A program made the position numbers and the translations under genes. The notes under the pieces are model-generated. The model saw nothing but the letters and a program-made list of their open reading frames with translations. It did not search any database and was not told the origin of the DNA. From contig WEDG01003298.1 in assembly GCA_017591395.1 (NCBI GenBank), forward strand, positions 74,501 to 138,500: a stretch of 64,000 nt of DNA, given 5' to 3'. Positions 43,446 to 55,479 of the stretch are shown here, in pieces (positions within the stretch are counted from its first letter, which is position 1; every line of letters starts with the position of its first letter). The DNA comes from Schistocephalus solidus. Its lineage: Eukaryota; Platyhelminthes; Cestoda; Diphyllobothriidea; Diphyllobothriidae.

Positions 43446-46149
43446 GTCTTACCGAAACTACTCTGTGATAAGATGGCTACACACTGATGTGGACGTCCAG
43501 TCTTAGACTTTACTGTTTCACCTAACAAAACTCGGATGAGACGGTCTGCCTGTGGCAAATACGGCACCTATCGTTCACCCTTAAACAAAACCCGAAAGTC
43601 GAAAAAACGCGACCTTTACTAGAAAATCAGTCATTTTTTAAAATTTAAGTATCAACCCATTCCTTGCCTTCAAAAATTGGTTCAAATTCGAATAATTAAC
43701 GTGTAGGTGGACGATAAAGCCAAAACACTTCCAAAACTGAAGAGAGAGAGAGAGAGAGTCATTACACAGGTGTGCAGAGTTTCGACTCGAGACTACGTCA
43801 GTTACTAGCAGAAGCACATAAATAGAGAGAGCGAGAGTGAGACGATCAAACGAGGGCATCCACGCGGACAGATGTTGAGGGACGACCTTAAACAAACGTC
43901 CGACAAGAAACAAAGAATGACCCTGACCTTGAGAGGGCAAAACGCGAGACCGGGGCGGTTCTTGCACTTTTCCAGTTACTGTGTCAACAACCTTAATTGA
44001 GGCTAGAGTATATTAGGGAGTAGACTCACCCTAGAGCCCCGATTACCGTCCACACAGACAGATACCACCGACGAACCAGCGCAGCTACTGCCACAAACCT
44101 GGCGCCCGCGCGCGCCAACATTGTGGGTGTGTATAAAAAGGACAGAACGGGATGCGATAAATAACACAGGTTGACAGCTCTAAAACGGGCGTTAATGTGT
44201 ATAAAAAAAGGCACGGTACCAGAAAACCTATCAGTCGCTGTTCCCCCGGAGGCGATCCAGCGAAAATATTCTAAGCCGAGGGTGGGGAGTCAGTCCAGGC
44301 CAGCGAAATCGCGTTTTAAAACAAAAAAAAATGAAGCGAGCTGTGTGCCATGGTCCCTGGGAGGTTTGCATCACTAATAGCGATTGCATTGATTTCACGT
44401 AGAGAAAACTGATTGCATTAATTTCCCCCGTATTGACAACGATGACGGCCCGAGGGGCATTTACAGAAGGGGACGCGTTTTGCGTGTTTGTAGGGGTCGC
44501 ACCAGTTTTTTAATCGCCTTGGTTGCCCACCTATCAGGCAGTCCAATCCCCGGGTCAACGACTAGAAGTAGCTGACTTCATGAATACCTGCACGTTTTGC
44601 TCTCTACAGATTAACGGACTATAAGCTAAGCCGTGCCAGAGACTAGTCGAAACATGAATTACGCAGTTTGAACAATAAAACACAGCAGAGCAATAACGAC
44701 ACCGAATTCGGGCAAGTACAGAACTACCTCTTATAAAATCCAGCACATCGGCTGACGATTTGCGAATTATAAGGAGTGAGAGCTGGTTTTGGATAAACAA
44801 AAAGGACTCACAGTAGGGCAGATGATGTGCAAATCGGATGTCCCTATAAACTACTTCCCGCACAAGTCATCTTGCGCCCGCTATTGTGCAGCTCCGATGC
44901 GGGATGTAATGAATGACACGAGGGAGCAACCGTGAAGCCAGGGTCCACGCACGCTGCTCCCCTTCCGTCAATCAAATCGTTGCGCCATCCACGATAGACG
45001 CCACCTGGGACCCGCCCCACCTGCTCGACTGTCAAGTGGATCTACCGTCAGGCGCATCGGTGGGTCCCTACAGCCTGTTATGATATCTGTGAATCCATCG
45101 CAGCATGACTCGCGAAACACTGACGAAGGAACAGACTAATGCCCTTGAGGTCCCCGTCTTAGCCGCCCACAATGTCTCAGCAGCTTGGCATCGCACAGAT
45201 TCCTTTAGCCCTAGGCGCATTCATTAGAGCAGTCGGTAAACCATCAAATCACGCATATCTCAACCACCCCCACCTCAGCACTGACGGGAGACGAATCCTC
45301 TGTATGAGTGATGATGTGTTTGGCAGACCTTAGACGGGGGTTTCACACCACGCTAATCACAGGGTTTGAACTCGCCTCCAGTCACCTTGACGCAGTCTTG
45401 TCAGTTATATGGGAAGGTTATGAGAGAAGGGGCTGCCCTTAGCGCTTAGTTTTCTCAGCACGAACAAATGGACACACTTTTAAAATTACGACGACGCGCC
45501 AAAACTGACGAGACAAATTGGTCCTGCGCAGGACTGAGCAGCGACTGGCACTCTTTCCTACGTGAGGCCTAAGCCCTCTCAACTGAAGACTGGTCCGTGG
45601 CACGGACCAGCACGGGTGCGGCACAGACGCCGAGAGGACGTTTGGTTTTGACGGTCAGTGCGTTCACGCCAATCTTCAGTCATCCAAACTCTATTTTGAC
45701 ACCGAAACACAGCGGACATGAGAAGCGAGATAGTTAATGCGCGTCTGCTTCACTGAAGGTCCAATTCACGCGCGCGGGCATCCCACAAATAAGACCTCGG
45801 CCCAGAAACAGACTCCTTCACCTGCGATGGCCAAAGTACTGGCTATTAATAAAAAATCATCGCGTGCGCGCAAGTGACCGAATGAGTCGACAGGGCGTCT
45901 AAATGCCCTGAAGACATAGGCGGGCCTGACGGGCGGTTTTTCAAAGACCCAGGCACCAGTTTTTTGACTACCTTACGATAAACTCCTGCCGAACACAAGT
46001 CGCAGTCCTCTAGCAGGATAAAGTCAATGGTATATCAGGTGGGTGTGGATACATCGACAAAGCCAAACAGATAGTTTGGAACGTGCCACACACGACAAGG
46101 TGCTTAACCCCACATTTACAAGGCTTCATTCGTGCGAATGTCTTTGAGA
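43446..46149. other. Unassigned intronic sequence with a GA microsatellite
   Basis: A GA run at 43740-43758. Faint repeat C-like blocks occur around 45370-45430 and 45680-45780 (CTATTTTGACACCGAAACAC, CAATTCACGCGCGCG) but are too diverged to delimit. Confidence 0.3.
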
Positions 46150-46990
46150 CAAAGCAAATGCAAGTGACATAGTAACTACAAAGGAAGCCACTGTAGATAG
46201 GGTAAAACTGCGATCACGCGTGATAAATATTATATTCGTTATGCTGCAGATAATATCTCCCCTAGGATTATTGTATGCGGCAGCGAAGTTGGGGAGTTAA
46301 ACCATTCAATTCAACTTGAAAGCACTTTATTTTTCTCGGACCACGTGAATAAACCAACTGATTTAGCGACTTCATTCAGCAGCGACAATAAATTCCACAG
46401 ATCAGCAAAAATTACCGCTTGTCAGTGAAATGAGGTCAGTCAGCAGGTGTCCTGATGCTAAGTAAGCACCATCAAAACCGTGTGGGGCCCCTTCAAGATT
46501 TTGGTCAACAGCGTAGTTGCATAGGATGGGCGAGAGGCTACAATTTCGCCAAATGCCAGACCGAAGTTCAAACGAATGGGAAAGACTGTGATGGGTTAGA
46601 ACCCGCGCAGTAATGGAGCAGCAGTGGGTCTTAATCATGGTACTGAAATCTGTCCCTCACATTGCCTAGATCCCTTAACAGTCAGATGGAATCGAACGAT
46701 GCAGTGACGGCAACAAAAGAAACGATCGTCGGTTGGTGCTAGCCTTGGCAGAATTCCCGAATGCGCCGCACTGTAAATTTCTAAGCGGCGCATCCATGTC
46801 CACAACCGAACACGCCGTTCTTCGGTCTGAGCTGGGAATAACGCATCGGATATAACTGCCTGATAAGAATAAGGACAGAAGCCTTCGCAGAAACGGCGAT
46901 AGTTCTCATACCTTATCGTATTGCACTTCTCGAGGACAAGTATAAGGATGGTCAGGCCAGATTCATACGGAAGGAGCTCCTATTTTAAGC
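46150..46990 (-). pseudogene. LINE-2 RT fragment, degenerate
   Basis: The minus strand reads, in order: NTIRYENYRRF (for the CENYRGIS block), a remnant of the F-V-x-F-x-x-A-F-D-S block (FVAVTASFDSI), ARVLTHHSLSHSFELRSG, NCSLSPILCNYAVDQNLEG (for the RQGCxLSPxLFNY motif B), HLLTDLISLTSG (where YADD should follow but is lost), and LLNEVAKSVGLFTWSEKNK with KVLSS (thumb side). Stops and shifts are frequent. It is the same family as 1-833, with both catalytic sites destroyed. It lies inside the proposed TSC22-like intron, on the same strand. Confidence 0.65.
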
Positions 46991-49184
46991 ATAGAAAAGC
47001 AGCGCATGCAGCTCTAGACAGGCAGTTCTAGCATAAAAATCACGGAATCTACCGGGGATGTCAACCAATCCGAGCGCCTTCCTGCTGCACGGCCTCTGCT
47101 CTGCAATGACGCTTTCTTTCTGCAAAAGAGATTCATTTGACTGGAACAAAACTCCACTGCAAGGGATTGAAGGAAGAGGAGCCGGGGCTGAGAATAGAAG
47201 TTGAAAAGGTACTCGAGGCCCTTATATCAACATTTGACCTTAGCGGTGTGAGAAATGCAGCCGACACTCAAATCACGAACATACCGTGCTGCGTTTCTCC
47301 ACCTATCATGGAGAGTAACTTGTCACAAACATTCGAGACCTGCTCCCTCGAGGTGCTCACTTAAGAGCAACGATTCTTGCTGTCGCCTTTAGCCGACTTG
47401 ACTGCCATTTTCCGGAGATGGCGGAAGGAACCATTACCATCGTGGTTTAACTCGAGCTGTCTGAGCAGAGCACCAAACGAGAATATGGTCTGATACGTAT
47501 GCATTGTTAGCTTGACACCACACATGGACCTCAGCTACGCGGCTCTGAGCTAACTCAAGTGTGGTCAATCTGGCTGACTGACTGTACAATCATCGTTTTA
47601 ATCCCAGGTCAGATATTGGCAGCGATGTGGAACGCACCTGTTGGAGGCGACTAGCGAGGTTTAGTCAGTAGAGCTCAACATACTTTCACTATTGTTGTTT
47701 CGGGAAATAAGCCGACATCGGTCCGGCGATTCCAGCGACCCACAGCAATAAGCAGAGTACGTCCTTCAACCAAATCTTACAGTAGAGAGCAGTTGACGTT
47801 CGTGCGCACATGCAAAAGACGGAGGTGACGGTGAAGTATGCTTTCGGACGTAAACAATTGATTGACTGGTTCCCACACCAAGAAGGCAAGATTTAGCTGT
47901 TATGGAAGGGCGATGAGTTGCTGATAGTTGACCTTCGATACCCTGATTTCTTCAGAGTCTAAGTAAGGGGACCCAGAAATAAAATGGTCAGCACACATCC
48001 GCACTGTACCGATGAAGATGGTGCGCCTCCAGACATTGAGTACAAGAGTTACGGAGCATTGGCAAACTCCGGCTCCCGATTGAGTAGTCTAGTCCCAATA
48101 CTCTCTGCTCGCATTACTGGAGCCGGGTTGGGCGACGTGTAGGTCGCCGCCGAATTCGTAGAAAAGACCATCATATCGTGTTTGAATAGTTCTTGGGGGG
48201 TTTAAGTTAAAACGGGTCTGTAAGAGCCGTTGAGATGCACTGTTCGAGAATGCATCCTTCAGCACCCTGGCTCAAGAACTTGACCTCAAGAAAAGTGTTG
48301 GCAAGCAAACTCGTCTAAAGGCAGTTCACGTTTGCCACGTCACGGTGTGGTCACAGGCTTTATGGTACAGACAACGTGCCAGAGACTTCAGTCCTGTCGC
48401 TGCTGGTGAGTGACTGCTATATTTTTCAGATTTGAGAGCCAAGCTTCTTTGGCAGCTGAGTCTCGTTGAAGGATGTTCAACTATCCGCAACCCATGGGCG
48501 TCCAGGGCAACATATAGCTAAGTTAACGACCAAACCCATCGAATGACATCTATTTACCATTTGTCTCGTTAGGCAGACACTGAAAGAGCAATGAGGAAAG
48601 GTGAAAAGCCCCGTTTACCAATACCAACTGACATCAGGACCCACCGCATGAGGCGTAGTAGAAGATTGCCAACATTCTACAAGTGCTCTGAAGGCGCTAA
48701 CGCGTTAACGTAGACGTAAAGTGCACTCTTCGTCTATGTATGAGACCAACGTGAATGCACGCGTTTCGTGAACTCGAAGTAACTAAAGGTGAGAGATGGC
48801 ACGCTCTAGCCGCATGCCTCACCATCCTAGGTTGGTGCATCGCTTTAGCGCCCGCACACACACGATCAAGTTTTCCTTTGTAACTGAAAAGGCGGGCACT
48901 TGTAAACAGAAGGCGAGGACTTGCTTACGTCATATCAGAATGAATCAAAAGTGGGAAAAGGACCGAAGAGCAACCTAGAAAGACACCGAGGAGGACACTT
49001 CACTTTTGGGTGGGTCAATTATCTGCGTGCAGGACGCACTAACACCGGTTTAGAGGGAATTAGCCCACGTAAACGCAAGCTAACAGCGCTCCTCTTGTCA
49101 AAGGACAACATGAGAAAAAGCCTGCACGCAACGAAACCGGAGTGACACATGCGAGGACATTAAATAGTGCCTTATGGGTCAACA
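46991..49184. other. Unassigned intronic sequence
   Basis: No gene or shared repeat recognised. Further LINE-2 coding might be expected on the upstream (right) side, but I could not read any. Confidence 0.3.
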
Positions 49185-49375
49185 ATATAGGGTGAAACAG
49201 GGGACTATGAATCTCCTCCATAATACAGGTGGCCTAGTGCTAAATTCCAGGAAAGGTACCTATTCCTACGTTCTCACTCCAACTTTAAACTCAATCTTTG
49301 CCCTATTCTTCCTGGAATTAAGCGCAAAACTCCCCTGTATAGGGGGGGAGGGTTCCTATTCGCGTATCATGCTGC
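49185..49375. repeat. Family D, compact copy
   Basis: Clear inverted arms around a short core: GGTGGCCTAGTGCTAAATTC, CAGGAAAGGTACC on the left, and TTCTTCCTGGAATTAAGCGC, AAAACTCCCCTGTATAGGGG, GGGTTCCTATTCGCGTATC on the right. The telomere-like core is reduced to a few AACTTTAAACTC-type units, so the arms define the family. Confidence 0.65.
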
Positions 49376-49670
49376 TCAATACTCTATTAGCATCCTGAGT
49401 TAGAACATACTAAGGTTCCTCGGTTGCGAGTCAAAAACTGTACGATTTCAATGATAATCGATGGCTTCTAATAATGGTGTAATAAACTCAATGGCGGCAC
49501 TGGACACACCCCAAAGGTTTAATAAATGGTCAGAATTTGATGAGGCAGGAGAGGGGGAGGTGCACTGATCTATTCCCCTTTTTAAAACAGAGCAGTACCT
49601 ATGATTACTAATGAGAGTTGCGGCACGCAAGTGCACATATGCAACGCGGTGGGGTAGTGAAGGAAATAAA

Positions 49671-50085
49671 GGTAACGGTAGGTTACGTCAAGAAAGCCGG
49701 AAACCCCGGGCTCGTCTAATACAGGACCGATGGGAATAGGGGCTTTTACGGGTGGGACATTACAGTGGGCAATATAAGGTGCATAGCGTCCTTGCAAAAT
49801 TGCCTGTTTTGTGCTGTTTGAAGTTACGAAACCGATAGTGCACATCTATTATAAGGGCACAAAGAATTTAAGAGCCATAGAGGATAGCGGCTTGAAAGTC
49901 CTGCGATGACTTTACTACTGGACAGACTTCGTTAGAATCCTGTTGCTTCGACGTCGGTGTAAAAATAATAATTGTTCTGACGTGAAACATTCGCGAATCG
50001 CACACTTCTCCATAGTCGAGCATAAAGCTAAACACGAGCCTGTGGTGTCTGCCCTTCTTGGTGCTGTACATAACATACCGTTACC
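49671..50085. mobile_element. Family G MITE with GGTAACGGTA termini
   Basis: The left end GGTAACGGTAGGTTACGTCA and the reverse complement of the right end, GGTAACGGTATGTTATGTAC, are terminal inverted repeats that continue as AAGAAAGCC and AAGAAGGGC. Length 415 bp, no ORF. A second copy in the same orientation is at 52011-52401 and shares blocks throughout (GTGAAACATTCGCGAAT, AGTCGAGCATAAAG, TTGGTGCTGTACATAAC). No flanking duplication was seen. Transposase superfamily unknown. Confidence 0.75.
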
Positions 50086-50168
50086 GCAGGTTACTCGTAT
50101 CACAGGTTGAAGGTCACGGGGCTCATGGAAACAAGGTTCAGTTTGAGCAAAAAACACTGGATTTCATC

Positions 50169-50627
50169 TGTAGCCAACGCCCAACAGTGCCATCCATGGC
50201 CGGCGTCCTTGGTCAAGGCTCACTGCCTCAAGGTAATGCAACTTCGCCATCAGCAGTTTCCGACTCACTGACCTGCAGACACTTGACCGACTTCTACTCG
50301 TGCACGCACATGCGTCCAGGTGGTCGTGTCGGCTCAAGCGCCAATTGAACAACCCACTCCTAGGTCGACGTACCGTGGGCCTCTAGACACTCGGGTAATG
50401 CAGCACACACTGATTGGACAACATTTGACTTGCTCCATAGAACCATTTAAGCAGCTGCCTCATTCGCTCTCAGGCATGGTTGGACGCAGTCAAAACTAGC
50501 CCTGGCTTTGCCAGTGAGACTGAAACTCAGTGTTCTGTGCGCAATAAACCCCTCATTCTAGTGCCCTCTGTTTTTTACTTACAACCCGGGATTTGGCCTG
50601 ATGAGTGCAGTGCTCCGAGAACGAGCA
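50169..50627 (+). mobile_element. Solo LTR, family F, second copy
   Basis: Starts TGTAGCCAACGCCCAACAGT and ends near GAGCACTGC. Contains CATTTAAGCAGCTGCC where copy 1 has a TATA-like box, GCAATAAACCCCTCATT (poly(A) signal) and CCCGGGATTTGGCCTGATGA. Roughly 75-80% similar by eye to 16757-17248. No adjacent internal retroelement sequence, hence solo. Confidence 0.65.
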
Positions 50628-52010
50628 CTGCTTGAACCCCTAAACATCCCTTCCATCAAACTCGCAGTTAGGTTTAAATGTGAACTTTATTCGGATCGGA
50701 ATTTTTGCTAGCTCGAACGCTCACAGACCTATCCGACTATGCACAACAACAAAGGGCACAAAAACTGTAGCGCAAAAGATGCATCCCCACCGCGGACTTT
50801 TACTTTACCGGCTATATTTGTCACAATCAGTCATACAGGCGCTAACGCGAAACGTTGGAAGACAAAAAAAAACAGAGGGCAACTCAAGTTTCACCGACCG
50901 AAGCTAGAAGTCTTAAAAGTTGGATTTGTGTTGAAATTGCCAACTGGATACCCAGTGTCGAGTCGTAAACAGGGTCTACAGTGAGGAACTTAGGCGTTGG
51001 CTCTTTTGTGTATCAAGATCCCATTCGCTTCTATCACCCATGGAGCAGTGGTCTGCTTGAGTTTTTCGGTTGACTGATGATCAGATCACACACAGTGGCT
51101 AGTATGTGGCGAAAGCCTCCGTGTACGTGTGTGAAAAACACACTAATTCCCCTAATCCACATGATCAGACTGCACCAAAACGCAGTTCAAGAGCAAGTGA
51201 GAACCACACCTGTTCACATGCGACATTTCGACCGTCAAAAATACGTTAGCAAGTTGTATACCCCGACTACTGTATCAGCGATGTTGATGGGAGTATGCAC
51301 GCTATCAAATAGACATATGCGTCGTCTAAGCAAGTTTGCGTGTGTGCATGTAGAGGAGTGATACACCGATCACTGAACGTGGTGGGACAATGTGAGCGGG
51401 TAAGGCAGGTGTGGCGACTGTCGGTCGGACTCCTGACACCGGTTCTTCCGTCACTGTAATGGATTCACAGGCTCATGCGCTAATCAAATTTGAGATCACA
51501 AAAAAGCCAGGTTGGCAGTGTCTGGAACGCAGATAGCATTGAGGAGGTATACGGCAAATGCCACATCTAATGCAAAACGTCATGAACACGTCCTGATTTG
51601 CATAAATAAATTAGCACAGAGCGAGTAATCTGGAAATCTTCAACAGAAGCACAAGAGCGGTTTATGTTTTAAATAATGCAGTAATTAACAAGCGTTTACA
51701 AAATAATAGAACCCCTTCTTGAAGTATAGAATGCGAAGGAAACGAAAATTCATACAGAAAAGGATTCTTCGGGACATAATTTCTGAAAATATGACTGAAA
51801 ATACTGCCTACTGCGTGAACAGTCGTTGCCAGCGAGCGCGACTTCTCTACGCGGCCGGAACCCTACCAGCAATCCTGACACTTCAGGACTAGGTTGAATT
51901 CTAATCAGAGGTACAATCTCACTTACGTAATTTTTTTAAATTAAGACCACATCATCGAATTTGTCCCTTCTTACTGATCTGGGGTTTACAACGAAAACGA
52001 CGCTAATTGC
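50628..52010. other. Unassigned intronic sequence
   Basis: No gene or shared repeat recognised. Confidence 0.35.
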
Positions 52011-52401
52011 AGGGTATGTACAGCACCAAGAAAGCCAAAACCCCAGACTCGTGTAATACGGGACCGGTTGTAATAGGGGTTTTACGGGTGGGGCATGATA
52101 GCGGGTAATATAAGGTGTATACGACCCTTACATGTGTTTTTCTTTCTGCTCTTCGAATCAACGAAGTAGATAGTGCGCATCTGTTATCAGGCCCCAAGAA
52201 TTCGATAGCCATAGCGGATAGCAGCTTGAAAGCCCTGGGATGACTTCATTGCTATAGAATTCGGTAGCAACCTGTAAAAGGGATAATTATTCTGGCGTGA
52301 AACATTCGCGAATTGTGCACTTTTTCATCGTCGAGCATAAAGAAAAAACACGAACATGTGGTTTCTGGCTTTCTTGGTGCTGTACATAACCTACCGTTAC
52401 C
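52011..52401. mobile_element. Family G MITE, second copy, left tip lost
   Basis: Left: GGTATGTACAGCACCAAGAA. Right: TTGGTGCTGTACATAACC then TACCGTTACC, the expected inverted end. The first 10 bp of the left TIR (GGTAACGGTA) are missing or mutated. The internal sequence follows 49671-50085 without large gaps. Confidence 0.7.
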
Positions 52402-53377
52402 AAAATAACTGTTTAGCCAGTTCGACAGTTAAGGGCATAATCAGAATGCTAGCTGCGATTTTGAGTCAGGCCTAGATGGGAGCAGAACAGGCGTGCGGCG
52501 CACTTAAGACGGAGACCTTGTGTGCCGGACCTCGTTCCGAGCTGGTTTGGCGTTTGGGCAGATATAAAATTCTCAAAGGAAACAGATCGTTTTTTTAATT
52601 GCACGTCTCAGTCCACTGTCTGGCCCTTTCTACCACTCTTAACTCCAGACAGCATGACTGACGGACAGTTTGGCCGGAAGTACGTTCAAGACACTGAGAG
52701 CGAAAGAGATGGCTACATAGAAGCAGACCAGAAAATTTTCACATATACACCCATCACAAAGACATGCAAAATGCACAAGGCTTGTTTGGTGACGATGACG
52801 GGGTGCAGGGGAATGCGACACGGAGGCACACATTGATTCGATGGACGCGAACTATGCACGACCAATGGGGCGTGCAGTGCGAGCTATGATTGCAGCCCCC
52901 CAGACAGTGCGATACCGGCAACGAGACACACACACACACAGGTAGGCTAACCGGCTCAGGATTTCGCAATCGCCTCGCCCCTCCAGTGCGAAAGCATGCG
53001 CGCTAGCCTGTGTCCCTATATCCCAATGACATAACACAGTTGTATGGGTCCTGTGGGGGGGGGGGGCGAGGGGGAGGGGGAGGGGAAGCGGAATGTGGCG
53101 TTCTTGCGCTTCCGTCGTTTTTATTAACACACCCATATGCGTCAGGCAAGAAGGCTTTTCAGACCAGTCCTTTCGAAATCAAGGGCCATGCACCAACTTA
53201 TGCGTACGAATGCAGTGTATACACACGATTTCAGGCAGTTCACAAAACAGTGGATACAAACCTACAAAGCGCTTAGAAGGCCTGCGAAAAACAGAAAATA
53301 AAACTTCCTTTTAGTCGAGTTACAGTTTTAGCTGGAATCTGGTTGTAAAGTCTGAGGTGGCAGTCGGTTATATAAGC
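52402..53377. other. Unassigned intronic sequence
   Basis: A short CA run at 52928-52941 and a G run at about 53056-53067. No gene or family repeat recognised. Confidence 0.35.
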
Positions 53378-53526
53378 CCCCTTAACCACCACTAAACCCA
53401 GGATCATGTAAAACGGGAATGGTGGTAATGCGAGTTTTACGGTTGGGCCTAACCGCGGAGATGCAGCGGAATGTGTGTAGAAGACAAGAAAAAATAAATA
53501 AATATCCACCAAAATTATTCTTTTAG

Positions 53527-53610
<84 letters not shown>

Positions 53611-53741
53611 AATGGAACCGACAAAGACATCATTCCATCATATGCTACACGTCGCTATGCGACCGCCTGCGAGGGCTCTAGTCTGGCTCAGGGCACAACG
53701 GAACATGCATGTTCCTTAAGCGAATCGGTGAGCCCCACACT

Positions 53742-53801
<60 letters not shown>

Positions 53802-53990
53802 GCAACCAAATTGAACCTGATAATTAAACAATGAACAAAAGGCAACTCTTAATATAGGTATAAGAATAGGAAATATCACAATAAAACAACTTTGTTTATG
53901 TCGTTATATGAATTTTAGCAGTTAACACACAGATGGCTACTTCACGTAGTTATGAAAAAATAGACCATACAGTGCAAGACTGAATTGGCT
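53378..53990. repeat. Family H copy split by a TA-flanked SINE-2 remnant
   Basis: The left part, 53378-53530, matches 41355-41520 (CCACTAAACCCAGGATCATG, CTAACCGCGGAGATGCAGCG). The right part, 53798-53990, matches 41540-41730 (GCAACCAAATTGAACCTG, ACAATAAAACAACTTTGTTT, GGCTACTTCACGTAGTTATG). The uninterrupted copy reads GGCCTATATGAAGCAAC across the junction, so the insertion landed at TATAT. Confidence 0.65.
53531..53797 (+). repeat. (TA)n - SINE-2 remnant - (TA)n insert
   Basis: About 78 bp of TA, then 53608-53744, then about 53 bp of TA. The middle matches the reverse complement of 27515-27625 (CATATGCTACACGTCGCTAT, GCGACCGCCTGCGAGG, CGAATCGGTGAGCCCCACAC). It also carries GAACCGACAAAGACAT, the other SINE-2 end, with the tRNA body deleted between. 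The palindrome GGAACATGCATGTTCC lies at 53700-53715. Confidence 0.75.
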
Positions 53991-54179
53991 AGGATTTTCG
54001 CATGTACTTTCGACAACATTTTTTGTCCCCGATTTATTCAATTCTAGGTTACGGGCCCACTGTATCACAAATGATTGCCTTCTATTGTAGTCGAGACAAT
54101 TGGAACGCGAAAATCGTCTAGTGAAAAGTAAAAAGCCAAAAGTGAGCCTGCGGTAAACTTTTACTTGGTTATCGACGTT

Positions 54180-54500
54180 GTCTACCATATGCCCCATGGC
54201 ATGATGGGCTCAGGGATGGTGACTTGCGCGTGAATAAATTTAGTGACAGAAAACTTGCGCAAAATTTATCACCCGCCTGCCCCCCCGCCCACCCACCCAT
54301 ATAGGCCTGTTGTCCAGACAGAGTCAAGAAGACCGGATGCGCGATCAGGTGCAGGCGACTGGCGCGGTGTGCGTTTGCGCCTAGGTGTGCTATCATAGTC
54401 CCGACGTGAGGCAGTTTATATGGGGGCGCAAACCCAATAACGCCTAATCGTGCCCACATGGGGTCCCGTGCTGGTCCAGCGCATCTACCACATGGCTTGC
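54180..54500 (+). repeat. Repeat C copy, LINE-sense, alternative distal half
   Basis: GGGATGGTGACTTGCGCGTG, CAGAGTCAAGAAGACCGGAT and GTGCAGGCGACTGGCGCGG match repeat C. The distal part, CATGGGGTCCCGTGCTGGTC then CAGCGCATCTACCACATGGC, pairs with 4890-4950 rather than with the 32.5 kb copy. The middle has a C-rich replacement (GCCCCCCCGCCCACCCACCC). Confidence 0.6.
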
Positions 54501-55286
54501 TTTGGGGACCCACGTCAGCCTAGGTTTCAGTTTACGACCTCAATGCCATCGTTAGCCAGGGTTGGGTTTGGACGAGATTACAGCCACCGACGACCTCCAT
54601 CTTAGGTCGGCTTAATCAGTCCGAGTCATCGGTTGCACTTTTGGTACAGCCATTTTCACGTAAACGTATGAGTGCGTAAGCAGCATGAATAAAACAATGT
54701 AATGCGGTAGACATTATAGCGCAAGGACTGTCTCGCGATCGGCATGGGTGGAGTGTCCCGGCAGAAGTCTCGCATATTCCGCGTATCTCACGCGCTGTAT
54801 CTCTGTGAAAGAGCCATTGTAAACTGGCGGGTTACAGTTGCGGTTTGACCCACGGGTTTAAATCTTTCGGCAGTGCAGTTTGCCTTACTAAGACTATGGG
54901 GGGAAGGGGGATCCGATTGGTTCATCTGAAGGTAGCAGATTGCACAGTAATGTCATATCGAACCACCAGTCGACTCTTAATTTAACATACGGACACACTT
55001 ACTTTTGACTGTCACAAGTTTAATTTCCTGGCCTAAGGGTGACCTAATCGTCATAGTATACAGTAGCTGATTCCCAACATGACCATTCATGTTTGTACTC
55101 TGTTCTGCCAAATCGAAGGGAATAGGTGACGAGGAATGGAAAGGTCTAGTCGTGAAAAATTGGTGACCAAACCCACCGCGGACAAATATGTGTGCGTTCT
55201 ACTGAAACATTCCTAATTCCGACTGGGTGAGCATTTGGGTCGTATTACAAGCAAGGTTTAGACAGCATAGAATTAGACAGAAATAC
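54501..55286. other. Unassigned sequence
   Basis: No gene or shared repeat recognised. It is the 5' part of the proposed TSC22-like intron. Confidence 0.35.
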
Positions 55287-55479
55287 CATGCTCTGAAGAA
55301 GTCGTGACTCCACTCGCTCTCCTAGTTGTTGTTGTTGCTGTTGTTGTGACTTCGTTGCCTGAAATTCTTCCTGGCCTGATCTGTTCAGCTCCGGAGGCAA
55401 ATTGGGAGCAGCTGCCAATGAGGGTCGGTCAGGGAGGGTGGAGGGCGGTCCCATTGAGAGGACGCAGTCACTGGGACCC
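55287..55479 (-). CDS. TSC22/Bunched-like protein, upstream polyQ exon
   Basis: On the minus strand a pyrimidine-rich tract (CCCCCTTTTGTCCTGATTCT) and CAG acceptor precede 55479. After one split-codon base, the exon encodes 64 residues: GPSDCVLSMGPPSTLPDRPS, a Pro-rich stretch, KSQQQQQQQLG (seven Gln), then RVESRLLQSM at a donor-like GTATTT (phase 0). Joined to DVIGFAIV at 39464 it gives LLQSMD, aligning with the EQAMD that opens the TSC box in animal TSC22 proteins, where an intron is known near this Met. The Met-Asp junction is the main reason for linking the exons. Earlier exons were not found. Confidence 0.55.

Larger units (their letters stand above)
39465..55286 (-). other. Proposed 15.8-kb intron of the TSC22-like gene
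   Basis: Lies between a donor-like ATG|GTATTT at 55286 and the acceptor at 39465. Both edges are phase 0. It is filled with SINE-2, families D, G and H, LTR F, a LINE-2 RT remnant, TA repeats and unassigned sequence. Large repeat-filled introns fit a big tapeworm genome. The intron is inferred, not proven; other exons may lie inside it. Confidence 0.45.
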
